A stretch of DNA of 5,880 nucleotides. It comes from JAABRU01 sp964534335 (GTDB taxonomy: Bacteria > Desulfobacterota > Desulfobacteria > Desulfobacterales > Desulfococcaceae). The position numbers were made by a program, and so were the translations under genes. The notes under the pieces were generated by a model. The model was not told where the DNA came from. It was given only the letters and a program-made list of their open reading frames with translations, and did not search any database. Below, piece after piece: positions 1-5,880 of the stretch. Each line of letters begins with the position of its first letter. The stretch's first letter is position 1. Location of the stretch: positions 1 to 5,880 of the forward strand of contig CAZHPS010000443.1 of NCBI GenBank assembly GCA_964534335.1, written 5' to 3'.

Positions 1-593
1 TCATGGAAGATGAACGTGGCAGTTATGTGTTCAATTCCAAAGATCTGTGCATGATCAGCCATATTCCGGAAATGGCTGAGGCCGGTATTCATTCCCTGAA
101 AATCGAAGGGCGGATGAAGGGCATTCATTATGTGGCAACTGTGGTCAAAGCCTGCCGTGAGGCCATTGACGCGTATGTGCAGAATCCGGAATCACGAACA
201 GTAAAAGAGGAATGGATCGCGGAACTGTCCAAAATCAGCTACCGGGGATACTGCACAGGTTTTTATTTTAATGATCCGGATCAGGTAATTCCCAATTATG
301 CAGAATGCGTGTATGACACTGATTATGTTTTTGCTGGCAAAGTCCTTGAAAATATGGGGAATGACCGTATAAAAGTGGATGTCCGCAATAAAATCTTAAC
401 CGGTGACAGAATTGAAATCCTTTCTCCGGGTGAGGCACTGAAACAGGACAGAATTATGAATATGGCAGATGAAAAGGGTGATTCCATTCCTTTTGCACAG
501 CCCGGAAGTACAGTTGTGCTTTCCCTGAATGCACCATGCACAGTCAATGATCTGATTCGCAAATCTCCGCAGGAAAGCAGGCAGTCTAAGTAG
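1..593 (+). CDS. U32 peptidase-family protein, TrhP/YegQ-like tRNA hydroxylation protein (3' part)
   Basis: The 5' end lies outside the window. The frame is open from the first full codon at position 3, and that ATG is internal because it falls in the middle of the conserved domain. The readable 196 residues begin with the family block GSYVFNSKDLCMI (residues 6-18) and HIPEMAEAGIHSLKIEGRMK (20-39), then YVATVV, as in the YegQ/TrhP branch of the U32 family. SYRGYCTGFYF (79-89) follows. A C-terminal beta-rich domain (about 105-187) has the usual pattern of a TGDRIEILSPG stretch, a PGSTVVL stretch and a final NDLIRK. Known members of this branch act in prephenate-dependent hydroxylation of the wobble uridine of tRNAs, in the cytoplasm; despite the family name they are not well supported as proteases. 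The N-terminal half with the family cysteines is not visible, so paralogues such as the 23S rRNA hydroxylation protein RlhA or the UbiU/UbiV type are not fully excluded, although the C-terminal domain favours TrhP. The gene converges on the Uma2 gene. Confidence 0.85.
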   Translation, partial: MEDERGSYVFNSKDLCMISHIPEMAEAGIHSLKIEGRMKGIHYVATVVKACREAIDAYVQNPESRTVKEEWIAELSKISYRGYCTGFYFNDPDQVIPNYAECVYDTDYVFAGKVLENMGNDRIKVDVRNKILTGDRIEILSPGEALKQDRIMNMADEKGDSIPFAQPGSTVVLSLNAPCTVNDLIRKSPQESRQSK

Positions 594-645
594 AGAGAAA
601 AGTTTCCGGAGGAGTGCAGAAATTGTATTCAGAAATCAATTCCTC

Positions 646-674
646 AGCGGATTTGATCCGCTCTGCCTGTTTTT
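646..674 (+). terminator. Probable terminator downstream of the U32-family gene
   Basis: AGCGGAT (646-652) and ATCCGCT (656-662) form a perfect 7-bp GC-rich stem with a 3-base loop, and a run of five T (670-674) follows seven bases later. It lies 53 bases after the U32-family stop codon, in the 143-base gap between two convergent genes. The gap between stem and T-run is longer than ideal, so termination may be weak. On the minus strand no T-run follows the stem, so it is unlikely to serve the Uma2 gene. I see nothing else supportable between 594 and 736. Confidence 0.5.
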
Positions 675-736
675 CTTAGGTGATTTATTAAAATAAATAT
701 ACCTGCTCAGTTCACGACACAATCTGGAAGTTTATG

Positions 737-1375
737 CTACTTTTGCGGTATATTCTTTTCTGGAAATAGCCTTACTGAAGAGACAATATTCTGCATGGCC
801 TTTTCAGAAAATGTCACTTTGTCATAAACTTCAGACAGTTTCATACTGCATCCCACCGAAGGCAGTTCCACTGTGTCTTCCGGATGGGAAAATTCTGAAA
901 GAATCCACCGGCTCCCGCTCTGCCGCATATAATGTTCGATTTGGAAACTGTTCTGGGAAATCAGAATGTATTCTTTCAGAGAGGAAAGGGTGCGGTAATG
1001 GGCAAATTTCTCTCCCCGGTCATAGGATTCTGTGGATTTTGACAGGACTTCAATAATCAGAGAAGGGTTTAGCAGGGTGTCTTTTTCCTCATCATCAAAC
1101 AGGGGCGGTTCACACAGAGCCAGTACATCAGGATAGGTATACAAACCGGTTTCAGACACCCTGACGCGCATATCACCGGTATATGCCTCACAGGAACGGT
1201 TTTTGAACTGTGCATGGAGTGCGGCAAATACATTTCCGCAAATCAGATTATGCTTCCGGCTGGCTCCGGCCATTGCAAAGATTTCGCCATTGTAATATTC
1301 ACTTTTGAAATCCGCGTCCCTTTCCATTGCAAGATATTCATCCGGAGTGATTTTTCTCTGAACCTGTGCAGTCAT
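737..1375 (-). CDS. Uma2 family (DUF820) PD-(D/E)XK endonuclease
   Basis: The 212-residue product has the DUF820/Uma2 pattern throughout. It contains TPDEYLAMERD near the N-terminus (residues 10-20), SEYYNGEIFAMAG with Glu26 (25-37), TYPDVLALC with Asp83 (80-88), and NPSLIIEVLSKSTESYDRGEKFAHYR with Glu109 and Lys123 (103-128). SSLKEYILIS (131-140) follows. Asp83 and Glu109 with a downstream lysine fit the PD-(D/E)XK nuclease core. Family members are putative DNA endonucleases, often present in many copies, and their biological role is poorly known. The ATG is supported by an AAGGA ribosome binding site at 1383-1387, seven bases upstream. The family fold normally ends near the LSEVYDKVTF stretch (180-189), so the last 22 or so residues look like a non-conserved extension. 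The gene is codirectional with acnA, 119 bases downstream of it, and a large hairpin lies between them. I see no partner gene and cannot assign a substrate. Confidence 0.88.
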   Translation of the reverse strand: MTAQVQRKITPDEYLAMERDADFKSEYYNGEIFAMAGASRKHNLICGNVFAALHAQFKNRSCEAYTGDMRVRVSETGLYTYPDVLALCEPPLFDDEEKDTLLNPSLIIEVLSKSTESYDRGEKFAHYRTLSSLKEYILISQNSFQIEHYMRQSGSRWILSEFSHPEDTVELPSVGCSMKLSEVYDKVTFSEKAMQNIVSSVRLFPEKNIPQK

Positions 1376-1394
1376 GTTTTTTTCCTTTTTTAAA

Positions 1395-1477
1395 AACTAC
1401 AGGGATTTCACATAAGCAGGGATTTTCTTCGGTTTTTCAGTATATGGAAATCCCTGCTTAAAAAAATCCCTGTAGTT
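1395..1477. repeat. Nested perfect inverted repeat (large hairpin) between acnA and the Uma2 gene
   Basis: Two nested perfect inverted repeats share one centre. The outer arms are AACTACAGGGATTT (1395-1408) and its complement (1464-1477), 14 bp each. The inner arms are TAAGCAGGGATTT (1413-1425) and its complement (1448-1460), 13 bp each. A 4/3-base internal loop separates them, and the central loop is 22 bases. Both arm pairs share the word CAGGGATTT, so it occurs four times in 83 bases. On the minus strand the structure begins 17 bases after the acnA stop codon and ends 7 bases before the Uma2 ribosome binding site, with a run of five T right at the foot of the stem. It could therefore terminate acnA transcription or hinder Uma2 expression. 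The repeated-arm design also resembles a small palindromic dispersed repeat. Flanks are AT-rich, and no clear target duplication can be fixed. Confidence 0.85.
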
Positions 1478-1494
1478 ATATAATCAGAATCTGG

Positions 1495-4239
1495 CTATTC
1501 CTTCATCAGCTTGCGCAGAACATAAGGCAGTATTCCCCCGTTTGCCACATATTCGGCTTCAATATCCGTATTCAGTTTGGAAATGACTTCAAACCTTTTT
1601 TCTGTTCCATCGGTTTTTTTCGCAGTCACATGCAGGATTTTTCCGGGTTTTATATCCCTTATGCCCTGAATGTCAAAGGTTTCTGATCCATCTAGTCCCA
1701 AAGTCTGAGCGTTTTCCCCTTCTTTGAATACCAAAGGCAGTACGCCCATTCCCACCAGATTGCTGCGGTGGATGCGTTCAAAGGATTGTGTTATAACGGC
1801 TTTGATTCCCAGCAGAATGGTTCCTTTGGCAGCCCAGTCGCGGGAAGAGCCTGTGCCGTATTCCCTGCCGCCAAGCACAATAAGCGGTGTTCCCTGTTTT
1901 TTGTATTCCATAGAAGCATCATAAACATACATTTCCCTGTTTTCCGGGAATTTGCGGGTGAAACTGCCTTCTTTGGGACTGACCATGCGGTTTTTGATCC
2001 GGATATTGCCAAAGGTTCCGCGCATCATGATTTCGTGATTTCCTCTTCTGGAACCATAGGAATTGAAATCTTTTTTCTCTATTCCTTTGGCAATGAGATA
2101 CTGTCCGGCCGGATAAGCAGCAGGAATGCCGCCTGCGGGAGAAATATGATCTGTTGTAACAGAATCACCCATAAGCAGCAGCGGTCTTGCGGCATAGATG
2201 TCCTCCGTTGTTCCGGATTCCGGGCTGAAATCTTCAAAATAGGGAGGATTGCGGATATAGGTTGAAGATTCATCCCATTCAAATGTGGTGCTTTCCTCCA
2301 CTTTCAGACTTTTCCAGAATTCATCCCCATCAAATATTTTTGCGTATACATTCCGGTAATATTCCGGTTTCACATGCTTTTTGACCAGTGCCTCAATTTC
2401 CTCATTTTTAGGCCAAATATCAGAAAGATAAACGGCCTGTCCATTGGGATCCGAACCCAGCGGCGTTTTCAGAAGATTGATGTCAACTCTGCCTGCAATG
2501 GCAAAAGCCACCACCAGCATGGGAGAGGCCAGATAATTGCCTTTGACCAGTTGATGAATCCGGGCCTCAAAATTCCGGTTCCCGGACAGAACAGAGGCCA
2601 CTGTCAGATTCTGCTCTTTGATGAGTTTTTCAATTTTCGGATGCAGCGGGCCGCTGTTGCCAATGCAGGTGGTGCAGCCAAATCCGGACAGATGGAATCC
2701 CAGAGCCTCCAGCCAGGGCATCATGCCCGCACCTTCCAGATAATCCTGCACCACACGGGAACCCGGAACCAGCGAGGTTTTCACATGCGCAGGCACTTTC
2801 AGACCTTTTTTCACAGCGTTTTTTGCAAGCAGTCCTGCTCCTATCAGCACAGAGGGATTGGAGGTATTGGTGCAGGAAGTGATGGCTGCAATCACAATGC
2901 TGCCGTCACTGATGCGCACATCCCTGCCATTGATGCGGACATTGAATGCCCGGCGTGCACCGGGATCGCAGTATTCTTCGCGGGATGTGGCCGAGCCGGA
3001 TTCATCCAGAAACTGGGAAATATCACCTATATCTGCATCCCGCTCATGTTCGCATCCCATCAGGGCATTGAAATTTTTTTCCATTTCATTGAGAACAATT
3101 CTGTCCTGGGGACGTGAGGGGCCTGCCAGAGACGGCTGCACATTGTCCAGATCAATTTCCAGAACATCGGTATAGTCAGCATCTTCTTTGCCGTTATAAA
3201 AAAGCCCCATAGCCTTTGCGCAGGCATCCACAATTTCTGCCCGATCTGCGCGATCTGTCATTTTCAGGTATTCCACTGTTTTTTCATCCACCGGGAAAAA
3301 TCCCATAGTCGCGCCGTATTCCGGAGCCATGTTCGCGACTGTGGCACGATCCGGAATGCTCAAATCCTTCATGCCGGGGCCGAAAAATTCCACAAATTTT
3401 TCAACCACTTTCCGCGCCCGGAGTTGCTGCGTAACCGTCAGCACCAAATCTGTGGCCGTTACACCGGGGCGCAGTCTGCCGACCATTTTTACGCCAATGA
3501 CTTCAGGAATGGACATGAAATAAGGCTGGCCCAGCATCACGGCCTCTGCCTCAATGCCGCCTACGCCCCAGCCCATGACTCCGACACCGTTAATCATTGT
3601 GGTATGGGAATCGGTTCCCACTACGGTATCCGGATACGCAAATGTTTTTCCGTCCTGTTCTTCTGTGATGATGACCCGTCCCAGATATTCCAGATTGACC
3701 TGATGGCAAATGCCGGAATTAGGCGGAACCACTTTGAAATTGTCAAAACTTTTCTGCGCCCATTTGAGCAAAGCGTAACGCTCGGTATTGCGTTCATATT
3801 CCAATGCCACGTTTTTGGACAAAGAATCAGCAGTGCCGAAATAATCCACCTGCACAGAATGATCCACCACCAGTTCCACCGGAATCAGGGGATTGATTTT
3901 CCGGGGATCTCCGCCCATTTTTTTCACTGCATCCCGCATGGCAGCCAAATCCACCACAGCCGGAACACCGGTAAAATCCTGCATCAGCACCCGTGCAGGA
4001 TGATAGGGTATTTCTGCGGGTGTGTCATATTTTCCTGCCCATTTTGCAACAGAAAGCAAATCCTCTTCTTTCACAATATGGCCGTCGAGTTTCCGCATCA
4101 GATTTTCCACCAGAATGCGGATGGAAAAAGGCAGCCGGTTAATACTGGCCAGCCCTTTTTCCTGCAACAGTTGAATATCATAAAAACTGAATTTCCGGTT
4201 TCCCACACGAATTTCACGCACAAAATCCTGTCTTTTCAT
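1495..4239 (-). CDS. acnA: Aconitate hydratase, AcnA/IRP1 type
   Basis: This complete 914-residue protein is slightly longer than E. coli AcnA (891). It interconverts citrate and isocitrate through cis-aconitate in the cytoplasm and uses a [4Fe-4S] cluster. The three cluster cysteines are visible: Cys456 in AAITSCTNTSNPS, and Cys522 and Cys525 in GFGCTTCIGNSGP. Substrate and active-site blocks include VVDHSVQVD (124-132), VGTDSHTTMINGVGVMGWGVG (207-227), the swivel-domain block GDSVTTDHISPAGG (691-704), DFNSYGSRRGNHE (724-736), and REYGTGSSRDWAAKG (792-806) with the expected catalytic Ser798 and Arg800. SNLVGMGVLPL (826-836) lies near the C-terminus. The start is fixed by GGAGG at 4245-4249, five bases before the ATG. 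No cluster or catalytic residue is missing, so the gene looks functional. The AcnA architecture (aconitase core followed by a C-terminal swivel) excludes AcnB, and the unbroken chain excludes LeuC/LeuD. The neighbours are not TCA genes, so it is probably transcribed alone from its own promoter. A 2-methylisocitrate dehydratase (AcnD) role is less likely but not excluded. Confidence 0.96.
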   Translation of the reverse strand: MKRQDFVREIRVGNRKFSFYDIQLLQEKGLASINRLPFSIRILVENLMRKLDGHIVKEEDLLSVAKWAGKYDTPAEIPYHPARVLMQDFTGVPAVVDLAAMRDAVKKMGGDPRKINPLIPVELVVDHSVQVDYFGTADSLSKNVALEYERNTERYALLKWAQKSFDNFKVVPPNSGICHQVNLEYLGRVIITEEQDGKTFAYPDTVVGTDSHTTMINGVGVMGWGVGGIEAEAVMLGQPYFMSIPEVIGVKMVGRLRPGVTATDLVLTVTQQLRARKVVEKFVEFFGPGMKDLSIPDRATVANMAPEYGATMGFFPVDEKTVEYLKMTDRADRAEIVDACAKAMGLFYNGKEDADYTDVLEIDLDNVQPSLAGPSRPQDRIVLNEMEKNFNALMGCEHERDADIGDISQFLDESGSATSREEYCDPGARRAFNVRINGRDVRISDGSIVIAAITSCTNTSNPSVLIGAGLLAKNAVKKGLKVPAHVKTSLVPGSRVVQDYLEGAGMMPWLEALGFHLSGFGCTTCIGNSGPLHPKIEKLIKEQNLTVASVLSGNRNFEARIHQLVKGNYLASPMLVVAFAIAGRVDINLLKTPLGSDPNGQAVYLSDIWPKNEEIEALVKKHVKPEYYRNVYAKIFDGDEFWKSLKVEESTTFEWDESSTYIRNPPYFEDFSPESGTTEDIYAARPLLLMGDSVTTDHISPAGGIPAAYPAGQYLIAKGIEKKDFNSYGSRRGNHEIMMRGTFGNIRIKNRMVSPKEGSFTRKFPENREMYVYDASMEYKKQGTPLIVLGGREYGTGSSRDWAAKGTILLGIKAVITQSFERIHRSNLVGMGVLPLVFKEGENAQTLGLDGSETFDIQGIRDIKPGKILHVTAKKTDGTEKRFEVISKLNTDIEAEYVANGGILPYVLRKLMKE

Positions 4240-4272
4240 TCTTTCCTCCCTGTATATTCATGGTCTGATGTC

Positions 4273-4300
4273 AGCATACCAAATTCACAAATAAATTTGT
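4273..4300 (-). promoter_or_regulatory. Candidate acnA promoter with overlapping palindromic operator
   Basis: On the minus strand, TGGTATGCT (4273-4281) reads as an extended -10 element, with TG one base before a TATGCT hexamer at 4273-4278. This would give a leader of roughly 27 bases before the acnA ATG at 4239. The upstream -35 region is poor (TGACAA or GACAAA at about 17-18 bases spacing) and is covered by the palindrome ACAAATAAATTTGT (4287-4300): two perfect 6-bp arms around AA. A dyad covering the -35/spacer region suggests a repressor or activator site, but it matches no regulator I can name. The call rests on position and base pattern only. Confidence 0.4.
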
Positions 4301-4317
4301 CACTTTGTTTTTCCGGT

Positions 4318-4374
4318 TCACCGGGAATTCAAATCAATCCCTGACACTTTCAGAACAAATCTTCTGAATGATTC
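4318..4374 (-). pseudogene. Displaced C-terminal remnant of the DUF4276-like gene
   Basis: Immediately beyond the MITE-like element the minus strand reads ESFRRFVLKVSGIDLNSR followed by TGA at 4320-4318. Removing the element together with one copy of its TA target duplication puts this reading in the same frame as the interrupted gene, joining IKN to ESFRRFVLKV. The aromatic and basic wording suits the final helix of a small globular protein of this type. The junction codon would now be TAA; a single change at 4375 would make it TAC or TAT (Tyr). The assignment is inference from frame and position, since I cannot align it to an intact homologue here. The remnant ends 79 bases before the acnA start codon. 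Confidence 0.5.
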
Positions 4375-4377
4375 TTA

Positions 4378-4539
4378 TACTGAAACAATTTTGGTTTTGT
4401 TTGGCACGGAAATTGCGTATGTGCCGGAATATGCTTTTTCAGTCTGTCCGAAGGGTTTTTCAGGCCGGAAACGGATGATTTTTCCCCGTCAGACTGTCAG
4501 GCAAAAAACATGCCAAAGTAAACCAAAATTGTTTCAGTA
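4378..4539. mobile_element. MITE-like element with 29-bp terminal inverted repeats and TA target duplication
   Basis: The element is 162 bp long and its terminal inverted repeats are 4378-4406 and 4511-4539. They begin TACTGAAACAATTTTGGTTT and match at 27 of 29 positions, with the two differences next to each other (4398-4399). A TA dinucleotide flanks each end (4376-4377 and 4540-4541), as expected for IS630/Tc1-mariner type transposition. The pairing extends one further base each side, giving 30 of 32 overall. The interior carries a smaller inverted repeat, CAGTCTG (4440-4446) with CAGACTG (4490-4496). There is no transposase reading frame, so it would be non-autonomous and moved in trans. 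It lies inside the 3' end of the DUF4276-like gene and supplies that gene's current last 14 codons and stop. The single-stranded form can fold into a very long hairpin, so it may also act as a terminator between that gene and acnA. Confidence 0.75.
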
Positions 4540-5105
4540 TAATTTTTTATTTTATCAAAATGTGTTATTTTTTTGGCAATCTTTACGGCATCCTGATAAT
4601 CAATATAACGGCGGTTTGAACCAAATTCCTGATTGAATATTCTGGTCAGTTTTGTCTTTGGATTCGGAATACGATCCGGATCTTTGAATTTCTGAATTCT
4701 TTTTACCGGATGCGGATGTTTCAGTTCTGCAATCATATCTCTTACAGCATTGTTATCAGCCAGTAACCATGCCTCCAGTTCCTCACAGATGCACACAAGA
4801 GATACACAATTTAAATCAATATCTTCTGCTTGCAGTGCATGGAAAATATTCTGCCTGTCTTCATATCGGCAGGGTTGCCTGTCCCTCCACGGCGGATACA
4901 AATCCCATACAATAATTACTTTTTCACATCCGCTTGATTCCAATAAAGATTTAGCAGCTTTTCCGCAATTTTCAATCAGCTTCAGCTTGTTATCCAATCC
5001 TATGGGAACAAACTCAATATTCGCATTGATCAGCTTGATCAAATGACGGCAAATTTTTATATCCGGGCCTTATCTTCCGCATTCAAAAATAAACCCGATT
5101 TTCAT
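4497..5105 (-). pseudogene. DUF4276/TOPRIM-like protein gene, broken by an in-frame stop and a MITE-altered 3' end
   Basis: The original start is ATG at 5103-5105. It overlaps the ATPase stop as ATGA and is preceded by GGAG at 5112-5115. The frame reads MKIGFIFECGR, then TAA at 5070-5072, then GPDIKICRHLIKLINANIEFV and onward without another stop to 4497. Homology-like wording on both sides of the TAA shows one gene with a nonsense codon at position 12. In full-frame numbering, Glu8 and Asp15 fit the E-x(n)-D strand of a TOPRIM-like fold, VIIVWDLYP carries Asp68, and CICEELEAWLLAD (105-117) is the motif that suggested DUF4276. Restarting is only possible at weak sites such as TTG at 5042, which has no Shine-Dalgarno sequence and would omit Glu8 and Asp15. 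The last 14 residues (YTETILVYFGMFFA) are encoded by the inserted element. The gene was probably the effector or accessory partner of the upstream ATPase. The family assignment is from memory of motifs and moderate; the disruption is read directly. Confidence 0.75.
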
Positions 5106-5880
5106 GACAGGCTCCGTGTCAGTTTTCCCATTGTGTATAATTTTCCGGGCGAAAATTTTTTTGCACATTCTTTCATTTCTTCTTCAGAACCCGGACGGGT
5201 AAACTGAGGAGAACCGGAATCATCTCTTTCTGTTACAATAACATGATCCAGAGAAAGAAGGTCAAGCAGAAAGGGGGAATGGGTGGTAAGAATAATCTGG
5301 CCTTTTCCGGATTCCGCAAAATAACGGAGTTCTTCAATAATCAGATGGACAGTCTGCGGATCAAGCCCGTTTTCAATTTCTTCTATAACAACAACAGAAG
5401 GCGGGTCTGGATGGCGCGGAACAGCAAGCAGACAGATGAGTCTCAGTGTCCCGGTAGAAAGCAGCCATCCGGGAAGTTTGACAGAAATATTTTTTTCAGA
5501 CAGATTCAGATAAACTTTTCTTTCCAACTCCGAGGTTATGGCAGGCTCCAGATTGGCAGCATAGGGCAAAATAACTTTAAGGGTTTCAATAATTCCTTTA
5601 AATACCTGAATATCTTTATCACGGACAGACTGAAGATATTCTGCAATGTTCATTCCGGTTTTATCCAGTCTGATTTTGCCGTAAGTCCGTTTCTGAAAAA
5701 TGGGTTCTGTCATAAAATGCGGAACAAGTGTCAGAAATTGCCAGTTTTCCACAAATGATTTTAATGAGGAATGTTTGATTTCACCATCTTTGACAAAATC
5801 ATTCCTGCCGTCTGTAAATTTGCCACCTGTGCAGTAGGAATATTCTGAAAATTCAGATTTGCCGAAATCAGCAGATGCCG
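5102..5880 (-). CDS. AAA family ATPase, COG4637/AAA_21-like (C-terminal part, N-terminus outside window)
   Basis: The frame is open through the window edge, and 258 residues are readable. A GTG at 5752 is internal and is not the start. The visible portion has the ABC-type signature LSTGTLR (residues 140-146; bases about 5441-5461). Walker B with the catalytic glutamate pair follows in VVVIEEIENGLDP (about 162-174), then the H-loop histidine in TTHSPFLLD (about 198-206, His200). Walker A and the N-terminal lobe lie beyond the window. The motif order is that of RecF/SMC-like predicted ATPases (COG4637), cytoplasmic proteins that bind nucleic acid or a partner protein and use ATP-driven dimerisation. 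Such ATPases are commonly encoded just upstream of a small TOPRIM-like or DUF4276 protein, as here, where the two genes overlap by ATGA. That arrangement is reminiscent of OLD, RloAB and PARIS-type defence pairs, although direct membership cannot be claimed. All motifs in the visible part are intact. With its partner broken, the ATPase may now act alone or be inactive as a system. Confidence 0.85.
   Translation of the reverse strand, partial: ASADFGKSEFSEYSYCTGGKFTDGRNDFVKDGEIKHSSLKSFVENWQFLTLVPHFMTEPIFQKRTYGKIRLDKTGMNIAEYLQSVRDKDIQVFKGIIETLKVILPYAANLEPAITSELERKVYLNLSEKNISVKLPGWLLSTGTLRLICLLAVPRHPDPPSVVVIEEIENGLDPQTVHLIIEELRYFAESGKGQIILTTHSPFLLDLLSLDHVIVTERDDSGSPQFTRPGSEEEMKECAKKFSPGKLYTMGKLTRSLS
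5112..5115 (-). promoter_or_regulatory. Ribosome binding site that fixes the start of the DUF4276-like gene
   Basis: GGAG on the minus strand lies six bases before the ATG at 5105, inside the end of the ATPase gene. Together with the ATGA overlap it shows that translation was meant to start at 5105, by coupling to the ATPase, and not at the downstream TTG at 5042, which has no such site. This is what makes the TAA at 5070-5072 a premature stop and not an upstream non-coding codon. Confidence 0.65.

Noticed and set aside
621..680. Small plus-strand frame starting at a TTG after GGAGGAG, reading LYSEINSSADLIRSACFS then TAG
   Set aside because: It has only 18 codons, a weak start at a long distance from the Shine-Dalgarno-like stretch, and it overlaps the terminator hairpin. 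There is no recognisable similarity.
2374..3117. A 247-codon plus-strand frame within acnA
   Set aside because: It is a shadow of the aconitase coding sequence, with no recognisable protein motif and no independent start signal.
3424..4344. Long 306-codon plus-strand open frame opposite acnA
   Set aside because: It is an antisense shadow of the aconitase gene. Its composition is rich in His, Phe and Gln, with no domain, while the opposite strand encodes an unmistakable full-length enzyme.
4391..4636. An 81-codon plus-strand frame spanning the MITE-like element
   Set aside because: It runs from the element into antisense of the DUF4276-like gene, shows no transposase motif, and is far too short for one.
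5070..5072. Recoding of the TAA (stop readthrough or a special amino acid)
   Set aside because: Selenocysteine uses TGA and pyrrolysine uses TAG. No recoding structure is evident, and the second lesion at the 3' end favours simple decay.
5243..5758. A 171-codon plus-strand frame opposite the ATPase gene
   Set aside because: The minus strand carries the ABC signature, Walker B and H-loop in order. The plus-strand frame has no such content.

Overview
The window looks like part of a mid-GC, Gram-negative-type bacterial chromosome. The genes are tightly packed, Shine-Dalgarno sequences are clear (GGAGG before the aconitase, GGAG before the gene at 5105), and accessory genes lie beside core metabolic genes. 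A Desulfobacterota-like source would fit, but that is only an impression from protein wording and composition, and no taxonomic marker is present.

Layout. The only plus-strand gene (1-593) is the 3' part of a U32-peptidase-family protein of the tRNA-hydroxylation (TrhP/YegQ) type, followed by a likely terminator near 646-674. Everything else is on the minus strand. In transcriptional order these are: a COG4637-type AAA ATPase lacking its N-terminus (5880-5102); a broken DUF4276/TOPRIM-like partner gene (5105-4497) whose start overlaps the ATPase stop as ATGA; a 162-bp MITE-like element (4378-4539) inside the 3' end of that partner gene; a complete AcnA-type aconitate hydratase (4239-1495); a nested inverted repeat (1395-1477); and a Uma2-family PD-(D/E)XK nuclease gene (1375-737).

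Main result. The ATPase/TOPRIM-like pair has the architecture of a two-gene defence or nucleic-acid-processing operon, resembling other pairs of an ABC-type AAA ATPase with a TOPRIM-like effector. The effector gene appears to have been hit twice. An in-frame TAA at codon 12 separates its start and putative catalytic glutamate from the rest. A TA-flanked MITE with 29-bp terminal inverted repeats then replaces its last codons with 14 element-encoded residues. The displaced C-terminal end is still readable in the restored frame beyond the element (4374-4318). The pair is therefore probably a decaying accessory system next to housekeeping genes. The aconitase (TCA/methylcitrate-type carbon metabolism) and the U32 protein (tRNA wobble modification) appear functionally unrelated to it.

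No RNA genes, CRISPR arrays or transposase genes were seen. All intergenic stretches are shorter than 300 bases and are described in the entries.
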